Shown: positions 12,089-23,915 of the stretch, one piece after another
Layout: every line of letters starts with the position of its first letter
Numbering within the stretch: position 1 is the stretch's first letter
Origin: Enterobacter sp. ENT03
Lineage (GTDB): Bacteria > Pseudomonadota > Gammaproteobacteria > Enterobacterales > Enterobacteriaceae
NCBI RefSeq assembly: GCF_019218745.1
Contig: NZ_JAHUXA010000005.1
Span: forward strand, 124,001 to 188,000
DNA: 64,000 nt
Reading direction: 5' to 3'
Program-made: the position numbers and the translations under genes
The notes under the pieces: model-generated
Told to the model about the DNA's origin: nothing
Databases searched by the model: none
The model's input: only the letters and a program-made list of their open reading frames with translations

Positions 12089-12337
12089 AACCTGTTACAT
12101 AATTAATCATTCTATTAGCTGTTTCTGCCTTAATCCTCGACAGCATCACAATTTTTCACACTAAACATTTACTTTAATCATTAGTACATATGATTAAATT
12201 CACCAGCCAAATAATATCATCTTAAAATGAACGTCATTTGTAACCATCAACCTGCCGTTATCGACTATCGCGTTTACTTGGTAAAGACATAGGAATAGCA
12301 TTTCTCGCTTATTTCAATGCTTACAATGGAAGTAATT
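12089..12337. other. AT-rich upstream region of the autotransporter gene
   Basis: About 250 bp, strongly AT-rich compared with the surrounding backbone. It must hold the autotransporter promoter, but I see no convincing -35/-10 pair. The composition is the kind that H-NS usually silences (inference). Confidence 0.4.
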
Positions 12338-15169
12338 ATGTCGTATACACCACATCAACTGAACCTGATCACCAAATCAATATTGAAATTAATGCCAGCG
12401 GTTTTTTTATGTTCTTCTTCGGTAGCATTTGCAACGACCATTACCGTGCCTGGCGAATTAGATGACTCCGCCGAATTTTACGATATAAATACGGGGACAG
12501 TGTTAGACATAAACTCACCCATGTCCCCTACTTTGAATGTTAATGGCTCCTTTATTAAAAATATTACCAACAATGGGACTGTGAAAAACAGCGTTGGGGG
12601 AGCCATAAATATCAATGACATGGAAGGAAAGCTAATCAACAATAACGTCATTGAAGGAAATACCTATGGTATAAGGATCATCAGTAGCGCGCAATTAGAA
12701 ATCATTAACAATGAAGGCGCAACTATTTCAGGAAAAGAGAACGCCATTATTGGTGAGAATAATTTCGCCTTAGAAAACCATGATTTAATTAAATCTGAAA
12801 ACGGCGATGCGATCCTGGTAAAACATGATAAAGCATCGTTACAAAACGATGGAAAAATTATAAGTGAAAATGGCACAGGTATTACTGTAATTGATGATGC
12901 TTCAGCGAATATAAGTAACGCAGGGACAATCAGCGGCAAAGATTATGCAATAAAGTTCGAGTCGTCAGAAAAGAATAGTCTCGTACTCCTATCAGGCTCT
13001 ACTCTTGAAGGCGATGTCCTTAGCACTAACTCCAAAACTAATACATTGCTCCTGAAAGACAGCGGCACAGAAGACAGCAATTTTATCGGTCTTAATGAGG
13101 GGGACGGTTTTGCCTCACTGAATATGGCGGGTGAAGCCTGGACATTAAGCGGTGACATTGATTTGCTGGGTAACGACCTGGATCAGAAAGCGAATGATAA
13201 AGCCCTGCAAGTTTCCAGCGGCATATTAATACTGACCGGAAAGGTCAACAATGCTGGCGGCACAACGATTAATAATGGTGCTACCTTGCAGTTAGGCGAT
13301 GCCACTCATACCGCGGCATTTACTTCAGATGCGGTAATCAATAACGGTACGCTGGTATTTAACCAGAGCGGCGATTCAACCTTCAGCAGTGATATAAACG
13401 GCACCGGCCATGTCGTGAAATCCGATGCCAGTACCCTGACGCTCAACGGTACCTTTAGTTACACTGGCGGGACTGAACTCAATGGCGGCACCACATTAAT
13501 CGCACAGGATAGCTTGCTGGGTACCACTGCCGCACCGGCCACCATCACAATCAATAATAGTGCGACGCTCGCCAGTAACGGTTCAGTAACGGGAAATATC
13601 GATATTATGGCAGGCGGCACCCTTGCGGCCTGGAATGTGGCGACAGCAGGCAATACGGCTTCTTCTACCGCAGATACCGTGAATGGCAACGTCAACAATA
13701 GCGGCTCGTTGATTATTGGTAGCACGGCCACCCAACCGGGACAACGCTTTACCATCAATGGTGATTATGCTGGCACTGCGGGCAGCAAGCTCATCATGAA
13801 TACCACACTTGCGGATGACAACGCTGCGACTGACCGACTGACCATCACCGGCAGTACTCGCGGCGAGTCGAAGGTGGCGCTCACCAATATCGGCGGACAG
13901 GGCGCGCAAACAATTAACGGTATTGAGATTATATCGGTAGGTGGCTCTTCCGATGCCACCTTCACCCTTGCTGCGCCGGCGACAGTCGGCAAGTGGGAAT
14001 ACGATCTGACGAAAAAAAATAAAGACTGGTTCCTCGTTTCTGAAAAAAAGGATGACGATAACGGCGGCAACAACGGCGGTGACAACGGTGGCAACAACGG
14101 CGGCGATAACGGCGGCGACAACGGTGGCGACAACGGCGGTGACAACGGCGGCGATAACGGCGGCGACAACGGCGGCGATAACGGCGGCGACAACGGCGGC
14201 GACAACGGCGGCGATAACGATCCCACTCCGCCAGAAGTATTAAATCCAGAAACCAGCGCCTATCTGGGTAACTATATGGCTGCTCAGCAGATGTTTATCC
14301 ACAAACGTGACGATCGTGAACAATTGCTGGCACGGGGCAGTGAAGAGAAAAATGGCTGGATGTATGTCCGTGGACGCTACCATGACAGCAACGTTGATGG
14401 CGCTCTCGGCAGCTACGACACCAAAACACATGTCATTCAGATGGGTAGCGATATTCTCACCCGTACTTCCGAACAGGGCGAATGGCATGCCGGTTTCATG
14501 CTGGGCGCTGGCTTAAGCGAAACCCATGCGCAAGCCGCATCAAACAAGCGCTCCGCGAAGGGCCACGTCAGCGGCTACAATGTCGGTCTTTATGCGACCT
14601 GGCAGCAAGATCCTGAATTACGCCTGGGTAGCTACATCGATAGCTGGGTTGCAGCAAACTGGTATGACAGCTGGGTGCAGGGCGATCGGGCAACGCGTGA
14701 AAACTACAGCAGCAATGGTTTTGCGGCCTCCATTGAAGCGGGCCACGCATGGCTTCTGGACTCCGATACTAACCGCCACTGGAAGGTCGAGCCACAGGGC
14801 CAAATCGTTTATAGCTACCTCAACCAAAAAGATCACACGGAAAATGACGGGACTCGCATCACCGCGCCGGATGACGACAGCTACCTGACACGCCTCGGGG
14901 TTCGCTTCAGCAATGTGGATAAAACCACACCAGGTGCCTGGCAGCCCTGGGTTTCCGTGAACTGGCTTAACGGCGCGGGCATGAACGATCTTCAGTTTAA
15001 TGATGAATCGGCGCATGACGAAACCCCAGAAAACCGTGGGCAACTGGAAGTTGGCATTAGCGGCGATCTCAACAAAAACATGTCGATCTCGCTGCGCGCC
15101 ACAGGCGAATGGGGCGAAAACAGTTATGACGCCTACGGCGGTCATATTCTCTGGAACTATCGCTGGTAA
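12338..15169 (+). CDS. AIDA/pertactin-type autotransporter (type Va secretion)
   Basis: A 943-residue predicted surface or secreted protein. A signal peptide of about 32 residues ends in SSSVAFA before TTITVPG. The passenger (about 33-570) is rich in Asn, Gly, Thr and Ser, with beta-helix-like turns and autotransporter-associated strand repeats (GGTTINNGATLQLGD, LTLNGTFSYTGGTELNGGT). A low-complexity linker of 13 NGGD/NGGN tetrapeptides occupies about 575-626, then PTPPEVLNPET, then a beta-barrel translocator (about 673-943, PF03797 type) ending in ILWNYRW with the terminal aromatic needed for BAM assembly. The ATG at 12338 was chosen for the GGAAGT upstream and the signal-peptide length; 12317 is an alternative. 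The first 700 bp are AT-rich and the barrel is of normal composition, suggesting a mosaic. The ligand is unknown. It occupies the site of gltF/yhc fimbrial genes in E. coli. Confidence 0.9.
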   Translation: MSYTPHQLNLITKSILKLMPAVFLCSSSVAFATTITVPGELDDSAEFYDINTGTVLDINSPMSPTLNVNGSFIKNITNNGTVKNSVGGAININDMEGKLINNNVIEGNTYGIRIISSAQLEIINNEGATISGKENAIIGENNFALENHDLIKSENGDAILVKHDKASLQNDGKIISENGTGITVIDDASANISNAGTISGKDYAIKFESSEKNSLVLLSGSTLEGDVLSTNSKTNTLLLKDSGTEDSNFIGLNEGDGFASLNMAGEAWTLSGDIDLLGNDLDQKANDKALQVSSGILILTGKVNNAGGTTINNGATLQLGDATHTAAFTSDAVINNGTLVFNQSGDSTFSSDINGTGHVVKSDASTLTLNGTFSYTGGTELNGGTTLIAQDSLLGTTAAPATITINNSATLASNGSVTGNIDIMAGGTLAAWNVATAGNTASSTADTVNGNVNNSGSLIIGSTATQPGQRFTINGDYAGTAGSKLIMNTTLADDNAATDRLTITGSTRGESKVALTNIGGQGAQTINGIEIISVGGSSDATFTLAAPATVGKWEYDLTKKNKDWFLVSEKKDDDNGGNNGGDNGGNNGGDNGGDNGGDNGGDNGGDNGGDNGGDNGGDNGGDNGGDNDPTPPEVLNPETSAYLGNYMAAQQMFIHKRDDREQLLARGSEEKNGWMYVRGRYHDSNVDGALGSYDTKTHVIQMGSDILTRTSEQGEWHAGFMLGAGLSETHAQAASNKRSAKGHVSGYNVGLYATWQQDPELRLGSYIDSWVAANWYDSWVQGDRATRENYSSNGFAASIEAGHAWLLDSDTNRHWKVEPQGQIVYSYLNQKDHTENDGTRITAPDDDSYLTRLGVRFSNVDKTTPGAWQPWVSVNWLNGAGMNDLQFNDESAHDETPENRGQLEVGISGDLNKNMSISLRATGEWGENSYDAYGGHILWNYRW
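14060..14215 (+). repeat. 12-bp tandem repeat, 13 copies, in the autotransporter linker
   Basis: Thirteen consecutive 12-bp units of the form AACGGCGGCGAC, varying only at third positions and in the fourth codon (GAC, GAT or AAC). Each encodes Asn-Gly-Gly-Asp or Asn-Gly-Gly-Asn. The unit is a multiple of three, so copy-number change would alter the length of the linker between passenger and barrel without breaking the frame. Confidence 0.97.
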
Positions 15170-15171
15170 TA

Positions 15172-15200
15172 CTTTTGGGGGCGATGTTCGCCCCCAGTTT

Positions 15201-15202
<2 letters not shown>
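15172..15202. terminator. Bidirectional terminator between the autotransporter and nanQ
   Basis: A nine-bp perfect stem (TGGGGGCGA paired with TCGCCCCCA, loop TGT), flanked by ACTTT on the left and GTTTTT on the right. It can stop both convergent transcripts, more strongly the rightward one. Confidence 0.8.
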
Positions 15203-16536
<1,334 letters not shown>

Positions 16537-16540
<4 letters not shown>

Positions 16541-18036
16541 TTCGCCGCCCTCTTTGCCTTCAGTACGTCACTTTTATCCAGGTTGTGTGTCATTGCGCCG
16601 CTGAAGGGCTTGCCATCAATGGCATCGTGCGTGCGCAGGGCTTCCGGTCGCAGCCAGCGCTGGACGCGGGAGGGCATATCAAGACCAATCAACAGGATCA
16701 CCACAAAGGTCAGGCTGAATGAGAGCGATCCCAGCGCGGTGCCCAGCTCCATTTTTTGCGCGAACAGCGCGCCGATAATGGGTGCCAGCGCACCGCCCAA
16801 CGCCCCGACGTTATAGGTGAAGCCCAGCCCTGCCGCGCGTTGATCGGTATCGAAATAGCCGCCGATCAGCTTCGGCAAGATCCCGGAGATCCCCTGCCCC
16901 AGCATCTGCTGGAAGAAGAGTAAGAAACCCAGCACCCAGATATTAGCGCCACCTATGGCAAAGACCGGAATGATCAACAGCTGCGAGGCCAGCAGGCTGT
17001 AAACATAGGCTTTACGCGTACCCAGCCAGTCGCCAAGAAAACCACCCACACAGCAGCCCACCGCCGCGCCAAAGCCGCTGAAGAACAGCACCCGCGCGAC
17101 CGTCGACGGATCGTATGCCAGGTCGGTCTTCAGGTACGTCGGCAACAGCGCCTGAATCGGCCATGAATAGAGGAAAGCAAACAGCACCACCACCATCAGC
17201 ATCACGCCCGTCGGCCAGCGTTTGCCGCTGCTTTGCACCATAAAGCTGATAAAGATCGCCGCACACAGCAGGCCAAAGGCGATCACCAGTCCCATATTTT
17301 TCATCTGCGCGGCAAAGCAGTACCACAGTGCAGCGGCGGCAATCACCGTCATCAGCACGTTCAGGACGCGACGTTTTCCCCGATAAAGAATATCGACCAT
17401 GGTGCGCACCGGTGCTTTACCGGCGTGTTTTTGCTGCCAGTCTTCCGCTTCCGGGATGTTTTTACGCAGCCAGAGGGCGAAAACGATTGGCACGATGCCG
17501 ATAAAAAACAGCGCGCGCCAGCCCCATACCGGCACCACCAGGCTGTAGACCTGAGCCGCGATGACCGCGCCAACAGAGAAACCGGAGATTAAAAAGCCGC
17601 TCGCCTTGTTGCGCAGCTGCTTCGGCCAGCTTTCAATCACGTAGGTGGCGCTGGAGCCATATTCGCCCGCCATTCCCATGCCGATCACCAGACGGGCGAT
17701 AAACATGGTGGTGTAGCCCGGCGCAAAACCACAGGCCAGCGTTCCGACGGAGAATAAAATAATGCTGGTGACCATTGCGAGGCGTCGACCGTAGCGGTCA
17801 CCCATCGCCCCCAGCATCAGCCCGCCGAACCAGCGGGAAATAAAGGCGGCAGAAATCAGACTTGCCGCCTGCACCGTGGTCAGGCCGAACTCGCCCTGGA
17901 TCTCGGTTAACACCAGCGCGATCAAGACAAAATCAAAACCATCCAGCAGATAACCAAGCCAGGCGGCGCTGAACGCCCGCCACTGACTGCGATCAAGATG
18001 GCGATACCACGGGATGCTTTGGGCAGGCATAGTCAT
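16537..18036 (-). CDS. nanT: Sialic acid transporter NanT (MFS)
   Basis: A 499-residue major facilitator permease that takes up N-acetylneuraminate by proton symport across the inner membrane (E. coli 496). It has the MFS loop motif [14 protein letters not shown] between helices 2 and 3, the N-terminal [27 protein letters not shown], and the extra hydrophobic segments in mid-protein that give NanT 14 predicted helices in the known family. It lies 66 bp downstream of nanA in the same operon. Confidence 0.96.
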
Positions 18037-18102
18037 AATGTACTCCCGACGCTCGGTCTGTTTATTCAGGGCCGGGCTGACCTGTTGCCGCCCGGCATCA
18101 GG

Positions 18103-18996
18103 TTAGCGCTTTTCAGCAAGCAACTGATCCGCCAGGGCTTGCAACGCTGGCAGGTAGTGTTCATCAACCGGGGCGAAGGGTTTACGGCACAGCGGCACCG
18201 CCAGCACGTCCATATAGTGCAGCACGGTTTTCAGACCGCGGAAAACGCCCACCTTGATCAGCAGGTCGATCACTTTATTACACTCGGTCTGCAAACGCTG
18301 CGCGGTGGTGTTGTCGCCTTCGGCCAGCGCGCGGACAATCCCCATGTAGCGCCAGCCCATGATGTTATAGGTGCTGCCGATACCGCCATTCGCCCCGGCC
18401 AGCAGACCAGAGGCAAAGATTTCGTCATAACCGTTATAAAGCACCAGCTCCGGATGGGCGCGATGGATCTGCTCCATCTGAAAGAGATCGCCCGAAGTCT
18501 GTTTCAGCGCGCCGACGCCTGGCAACGTGACCAGCGTGCTGATTTGATCGAGCGTTAGCTTCACGCCGCTCAGCGCCGGGATGTTATAAACCACCATCGG
18601 CAGACCATCGGCCGCATCAATGGCCGCCCGGTAGTGATCGCAGTGCTCAGCGAAACTGAAGGGATAGTAGAACGGCGTGACGGCGGATACCGCATCAAAT
18701 CCGTAACGGCTGGCCGCTTTCGCCAGTTGCTGCGTTTCCCGGGTGCTGACGGTGCCGACATGTGCAATCAGCGTAATTTTGCCTTTGGCTTCTTCGGCCA
18801 CGATCTCCAGCACTTCTTCACGTTCTTTAGTGCTCTGGACAAAAGCTTCGCCGGTGGATCCGCCGACGTACAGCCCATCAATTCCCTGACTGATATTGAA
18901 GCGCACCAGACGGCGCAGACTTTCGGTATCCAGATTTTCGCTGGCGTCGAACGGGGTTAACAGCGCGGGCATAACGCCTTTTAACTGAACAGACAT
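18103..18996 (-). CDS. nanA: N-acetylneuraminate lyase
   Basis: A 297-residue class I aldolase of the DapA/NAL family that splits Neu5Ac into ManNAc and pyruvate. The Schiff-base Lys165 is in GALKQTSGD, the catalytic Tyr137 in [10 protein letters not shown], and the carboxylate-binding GGSTGE near residue 45. It is the first gene of nanA-T-K-Q. A triple GGTATA NanR operator lies 35-57 bp upstream of the ATG, so the operon should be induced by Neu5Ac. Confidence 0.97.
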   Translation of the reverse strand: MSVQLKGVMPALLTPFDASENLDTESLRRLVRFNISQGIDGLYVGGSTGEAFVQSTKEREEVLEIVAEEAKGKITLIAHVGTVSTRETQQLAKAASRYGFDAVSAVTPFYYPFSFAEHCDHYRAAIDAADGLPMVVYNIPALSGVKLTLDQISTLVTLPGVGALKQTSGDLFQMEQIHRAHPELVLYNGYDEIFASGLLAGANGGIGSTYNIMGWRYMGIVRALAEGDNTTAQRLQTECNKVIDLLIKVGVFRGLKTVLHYMDVLAVPLCRKPFAPVDEHYLPALQALADQLLAEKR

Positions 18997-19030
18997 GAAC
19001 TTCTCCTGACGGGTTACGATTGCATGACTA

Positions 19031-19053
19031 TATACCTTTATACCTGTTATACC
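19031..19053 (-). promoter_or_regulatory. NanR operator (three GGTATA repeats)
   Basis: On the minus strand the sequence is GGTATA-aca-GGTATA-aa-GGTATA (repeats at 19048-19053, 19039-19044 and 19031-19036). This is the known NanR operator arrangement of E. coli nanATEK, here with the same 3- and 2-bp spacers. NanR dimers bind these repeats and are released by Neu5Ac. Confidence 0.93.
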
Positions 19054-19093
19054 AGATCATAAAATAGACATTTCACTCCCCAAACGCAGGGAA

Positions 19094-19109
19094 TGCGATC
19101 TGCCTCACT
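19094..19109. promoter_or_regulatory. Candidate CRP site upstream of nanA
   Basis: TGCGA-TCTGCC-TCACT matches eight of ten CRP core positions and lies about 50-60 bp upstream of the NanR operator centre. CRP activation of nanA is established in E. coli. The match is imperfect. Confidence 0.45.
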
Positions 19110-19145
19110 AAATGATCGTGCGGGGATCGTCAGGACATTACGGGA

Positions 19146-19928
19146 TCAGGTGCGGGATTTTTTCTTTTTGTCGAAGACGTGCCAGGTGGCAAAAACGCTG
19201 TTCAGATGGGTATGCAGAGCACGATCGGCGGCGTCAGGATCGCGCTGGCGGATCGCATTGACTATCTCGATATGTTGCTGATAGCTGACATTATTATGCT
19301 GATGCAGTTCTTTTTCCGGTACGGTCGGCCGGGCGGCGATCAGCCAGTCGAGCAGCGAAAGATGAATGGCATTAAAGATAGGATTACCGGGGATCTGCGC
19401 CAGTACACGGTGAAACTCGACATCAGAGCGGATGAAAAGCGCGTTATCATCCAGCGTCTGACTGTTCCACTCCAGCGCTTTACTGAGCTGTTCAATCTGC
19501 GCCTCGGTGGCGTGCTCGGCGGCGTAACGCACGAGACTGGATTCAAAGAACAGACGCAGTTGTTCAAAATGGGCGATACCACCAGGCCGTGAAAGGAAAT
19601 CTTTCGCCATGCCGGACAGCTCGCTGACAATGGTATCGGCAGTGGGCCGCGACACGCGCGCCCGTTCGCCGTTGCTGATCTGCACAAGGCCCTTACGCTT
19701 TAATGCGGCCAGCGCTTCACGCACCGACGGGCGGCCAACGTTGAACAGCGCCATCAGTTCACGCTCGGACGGTAGCTGCTCGCCCTCGGCCACTTCACGG
19801 CGGCGGATCATCTGCTCCAGCTCTTCTTCCACCATCTCCGAGAGCTTTTTACGCGCCAGTGGGCGACGACGCAGCTTGTGCGCAATGTTCTCAGCAGAAT
19901 GGTCAGAGTCAGGATCAAATGCGTTCAT
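19146..19928 (-). CDS. nanR: Sialic acid operon repressor NanR (GntR family)
   Basis: A 260-residue GntR/FadR-type repressor that senses Neu5Ac. The N-terminal winged helix (about 25-95) contains [23 protein letters not shown] and [15 protein letters not shown]; the C-terminal FCD ligand domain contains [19 protein letters not shown] and [16 protein letters not shown] with metal-ligand histidines. The start at MNAFDP (19928) is taken from the E. coli protein; an in-frame ATG 13 codons upstream is possible and neither has a strong ribosome binding site. It lies upstream of nanA on the same strand. The dcuD gene that follows in E. coli (between nanR and sspB) is absent. Confidence 0.93.
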   Translation of the reverse strand: MNAFDPDSDHSAENIAHKLRRRPLARKKLSEMVEEELEQMIRRREVAEGEQLPSERELMALFNVGRPSVREALAALKRKGLVQISNGERARVSRPTADTIVSELSGMAKDFLSRPGGIAHFEQLRLFFESSLVRYAAEHATEAQIEQLSKALEWNSQTLDDNALFIRSDVEFHRVLAQIPGNPIFNAIHLSLLDWLIAARPTVPEKELHQHNNVSYQQHIEIVNAIRQRDPDAADRALHTHLNSVFATWHVFDKKKKSRT

Positions 19929-20032
19929 AGCGCCCGGATAAGTAGAGTGTGACAGCAAGGTCATCATAACACAGGAATATTAGGCTGGCGAAAGGTGGAC
20001 CAGCGTCGGCGCGCGGTGGGAGTTATCGAAGG

Positions 20033-20062
20033 CAAAAAAACAGGCCCGTCGGGGCCTGTTAG
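20033..20062 (-). terminator. sspAB terminator
   Basis: On the minus strand, AACAGGCCCC-gac-GGGCCTGTT followed by a run of T immediately after the sspB stop. The stem is about nine bp and GC-rich. Confidence 0.85.
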
Positions 20063-20063
20063 T

Positions 20064-20561
20064 TTACTTCACAACGCGTAACGCCGGACGGCCACCGCGC
20101 GGCGGCGGATCGTCATCAGGATCGTTGTCATCACTGTTATCGGGCTTGTCGCCATCGATAACCGACATGACCGTTTCACTTTCTGACGGGGCGCTCTCGT
20201 CATCGTCGTTGAGAGAAATGGCATCACCATCATAAGCCGCTTCCGGCTCAAACATGGTGCCTGCGCCGTTTTCACGGGCATAAATTGCCAGTACGGCAGC
20301 CAGCGGAACGTACACCTGGCGCGGCACACCACCGAAACGCGCGTTGAAGCGCACTTCGTCGTTAGCCAGTTCCAGATTGCCGACAGCACGCGGCGCGATA
20401 TTCAACACAATCTGCCCGTCACGAGCATATTCCATTGGCACACGCACACCTTCCAGGGTCACATCTACCACCAGATGCGGCGTGAGCTGGTTATCCAGCA
20501 ACCATTCATAGAATGCGCGCAGCAGATACGGACGGCGTGGAGACAGTTGTGACATTTCCAT
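20064..20561 (-). CDS. sspB: ClpXP protease specificity-enhancing factor SspB
   Basis: A 165-residue adaptor that tethers ssrA-tagged substrates and the RseA fragment to ClpXP. The folded substrate-binding domain covers about 1-110 (RRPYLLRAFYEWLLDN, FNARFGGVPRQVYVPLAAVLAIYARENG). A long acidic disordered linker (about 120-155, rich in Asp and Glu) ends in the XB motif GGRPALRVVK that docks on the ClpX zinc domain. It lies five bases after sspA, forming the sspAB operon. Confidence 0.97.
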   Translation of the reverse strand: MEMSQLSPRRPYLLRAFYEWLLDNQLTPHLVVDVTLEGVRVPMEYARDGQIVLNIAPRAVGNLELANDEVRFNARFGGVPRQVYVPLAAVLAIYARENGAGTMFEPEAAYDGDAISLNDDDESAPSESETVMSVIDGDKPDNSDDNDPDDDPPPRGGRPALRVVK

Positions 20562-20566
20562 GCTTT

Positions 20567-21205
20567 TTAACCCCGGCCAAGGCGCATTTCGCGTTCGGCT
20601 TCTGTCAGTGAAGCGAGGAAAGAATCGCGTTCAAATACACGAGTCATGTAGCCTTTCAGCTCTTTGGCACCCGCGCCGCTGAGTTCAATACCCAGTTGCG
20701 GCAGACGCCATAACAGCGGTGCCAGATAGCAGTCGACCAGGCTAAACTCATCGCTCAGGAAGTAAGGCTTCTGTCCAAATACCGGCGCGATTGCGAGCAG
20801 CTCTTCACGCAGCTGTTTACGGGCGGTATCCGCCTGAGCACCGGTGCTGTTCACGACAACGTTCATCAATGAGTACCAGTCTTTTTCGATACGCTGCATG
20901 TACAGGCGGCTTTCACCACGCGCAACCGGGTATACCGGCATCAGCGGCGGATGCGGAAAACGCTCATCCAGATATTCCATAATGATGCGAGATTCCCATA
21001 GGGTCAGCTCGCGATCTACAAGTGTCGGTACGCTTTGATTCGGGTTGAGGTCAATCAGATCCTGAGGCGGATGATCCTTCTCCACATGCTCAATTTCAAA
21101 ACTAACACCTTTCTCGGCCAGCACGATGCGGACTTGGTGGCTATAGATGTCAGTAGGACCAGAAAACAGCGTCATTACCGAACGTTTGTTGGCAGCGACA
21201 GCCAT
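20567..21205 (-). CDS. sspA: Stringent starvation protein A
   Basis: A 212-residue glutathione-S-transferase-fold protein that binds RNA polymerase and is needed for stationary-phase acid tolerance and phage P1 late transcription. The N-terminal thioredoxin-like part (MTLFSGPTDIYSHQVRIVLAEKGV...) contains VPTLVDRELTLWESRIIMEYLDERFPHPP. It lacks an obvious GST catalytic residue, as in E. coli SspA. The gene starts the sspAB unit; its promoter must be in 21206-21458. Confidence 0.97.
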   Translation of the reverse strand: MAVAANKRSVMTLFSGPTDIYSHQVRIVLAEKGVSFEIEHVEKDHPPQDLIDLNPNQSVPTLVDRELTLWESRIIMEYLDERFPHPPLMPVYPVARGESRLYMQRIEKDWYSLMNVVVNSTGAQADTARKQLREELLAIAPVFGQKPYFLSDEFSLVDCYLAPLLWRLPQLGIELSGAGAKELKGYMTRVFERDSFLASLTEAEREMRLGRG

Positions 21206-21458
21206 GAAAACCTCCAGGTATATTCAGAATATTACTGCTGCAAACCACAACGTGGCTCGCCAGATGTAAGTAATCCATCCACCCGGGTACATTTCGTTGT
21301 TCAATATTCAAACAAAAAATGAACTATCCCCGGCATTTGGGCACAAAATTGGATGATAGTTTACCAGATTTTGCGGGCTTTGTGGTGAGGGTATTGCGCA
21401 AATGCTCAAAAAGAGGCAGGAATCAATCGATTAGGATGGATAACTAAATTTTCAGGCA
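21206..21458. other. sspA upstream region
   Basis: An AT-rich non-coding stretch between the sspA start and the rpsI terminator. It should hold the sspA promoter; I see no clear -35/-10 pair and no repeat. Confidence 0.4.
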
Positions 21459-21486
21459 TAAAAAAACCCGCCGGAGCGGGTTTTTT
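21459..21486. terminator. rplM-rpsI terminator (bidirectional form)
   Basis: AAAACCCGC-CGGA-GCGGGTTTT, with A-tract and T-tract on opposite sides. It lies about 35 bp after the rpsI stop in the direction of rpsI transcription. Confidence 0.88.
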
Positions 21487-21518
21487 CGCCAACTGTATTC
21501 TGCGTGAGCAGAAACAGA

Positions 21519-22402
<884 letters not shown>

Positions 22403-22515
22403 TTAGTCAGTTGAGGTTCACACGACATTGTCCAGCAAACCTACCCCTTCGAATAGCCTATGCCGGCACACAAAAGTTTTGGGAAAAAAACTTTCTCGTA
22501 ACGTGGGGTCGCAAG

Positions 22516-22544
22516 ATTATAGGGAAGTCGGGTACAAAGATCGA
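22516..22544 (-). promoter_or_regulatory. Probable rplM promoter
   Basis: A perfect TATAAT -10 box on the minus strand at 22521-22516, preceded at 17 bp by a poor -35 (TCGATC). A G/C-rich tract follows. It leaves a leader of about 150 nt before rplM, which fits the known autoregulated L13 leader. Confidence 0.6.
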
Positions 22545-22597
22545 CCCCTTTTTGTGATTGCGACGATACTTTTCCCCACGCCGTGCCGGGGCAGCAA

Positions 22598-23722
22598 TCA
22601 GGCCAGATGCTCGCGCTTTAAATACTCCTCGCTTTGCATCTCCTGTAAGCGGGAAAAGCAGCGCTGGAATTCAAACTTCACTCGCTCGCCCCGATAGATC
22701 TCGTGCAGCGGAGCCTGCGCGCTGACCACCAGCTTCACGTGACGTTCGTAGAATTCATCCACCAGCGCGATAAAGCGCCGCGCTTCGTTCTCCATCAGTG
22801 GTGTCATCACTGGCACGTCGAACAACATCACCGTGTGATACAGGCGCGACAGCGCGATGTAATCGTGCTGGCTACGTGGCTCGACGCATAGCGTAGTAAA
22901 AGAAACCGCCAGCGTCTGATTTTCTGCCCCCAGGGTTTGCAGCGGGCGATGATTAATCTCAAGTTCAGGCTGCTGCTCCCGCGGCGTACCCGCCAGCGCC
23001 AGCCACAGTGCTTCCATCTTCTGCGCCGTTTCGTCAGTTAAGGGCGAGAGCCACAGATGCGCCTGCGTCAGGGTACGCAGACGGTAATCCACGCCCGCAT
23101 CCACGTTCATCACATCGCAGTTGGCCTTGATCGCCTCAATCGCCGGCAAGAAGCGTGCGCGTTGCAGGCCGTTGCGGTAAAGCTCATCCGGCGGAATATT
23201 GGATGTCGCCACCAGCGTAATGCCGCGCGAGAACAGCGCTTTCATCAGGCCGCCAAGCAGCATGGCATCGGTAATGTCCGACACAAAAAACTCATCAAAG
23301 CAGAGCACGTCGGTGTCGGCTTTAAAGCGATCAGCAATGATTTCCAGCGGATCGGTCTCTCCCTGTAACGCCGTCAACTCTTCATGGACGCGCAGCATAA
23401 AGCGGTGAAAGTGCAGACGCTGTTTACGGTTACCGGGCAGGGTTTGATAAAACATATCCATCAGCCAGGTTTTGCCGCGCCCGACGCCGCCCCACATATA
23501 TAAGCCGCGTACCGGGGCTGGTGCCGCTTCGTCTTTCTTGCCCAGCAATTTGCCGAAAGCCGCCATCAACCCGCCACGTGCTGGGGGGGTAATCGGAGTT
23601 TGCGTCAGTTGTTGCCAGATAGCCTGCAGACGGTTAACGGCATCGCGCTGAACGTCATCAGGCTGATGCGTGCCCGCATCCAGGGCTTGCTGGTATCGCG
23701 ATGAGGGGGTAATACTTTGCAT
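22598..23722 (-). CDS. zapE: Cell division protein ZapE (AFG1-like ATPase)
   Basis: A 374-residue AAA+ ATPase of the AFG1/LACE1 family that associates with the Z ring and destabilises FtsZ polymers under low oxygen and stress. Walker A is GLYMWGGVGRGKTWLMDMFY (about 87-106) and Walker B is DVLCFDEFFVSDITDA (about 143-158), followed by ATSNIPPDELYRNGLQRARFLPAI and the C-terminal arginine-rich lid. The length agrees with E. coli (375). Monocistronic; divergent from zapG. Confidence 0.96.
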   Translation of the reverse strand: MQSITPSSRYQQALDAGTHQPDDVQRDAVNRLQAIWQQLTQTPITPPARGGLMAAFGKLLGKKDEAAPAPVRGLYMWGGVGRGKTWLMDMFYQTLPGNRKQRLHFHRFMLRVHEELTALQGETDPLEIIADRFKADTDVLCFDEFFVSDITDAMLLGGLMKALFSRGITLVATSNIPPDELYRNGLQRARFLPAIEAIKANCDVMNVDAGVDYRLRTLTQAHLWLSPLTDETAQKMEALWLALAGTPREQQPELEINHRPLQTLGAENQTLAVSFTTLCVEPRSQHDYIALSRLYHTVMLFDVPVMTPLMENEARRFIALVDEFYERHVKLVVSAQAPLHEIYRGERVKFEFQRCFSRLQEMQSEEYLKREHLA

Positions 23723-23915
23723 GATGTTATTGTTATTCCTTGAGTATCGGTATGCCGCAGCTCACGGTTGACGAAAAAAAGGCCGCTCCACACTACGCGA
23801 TGTCGCCCTGGGATTCCACTTATACGGAATTAGCGGTTATAGTGGCATAATCAGGCACAGGCGAGGAGCCTCCCTGCCAACACCCTACGGAATCACAAGA
23901 CAACGGGAGATGTTC

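Noticed and set aside
14060-14215. Tandem repeat considered as a CRISPR array
   Set aside because: Units are 12 bp and contiguous, with no spacers, and lie in frame within a coding gene.
13765-14226. Antisense frame encoding repeated Ser-Pro-Pro-Leu
   Set aside because: It is only the reverse complement of the 12-bp repeat that codes for the autotransporter linker.
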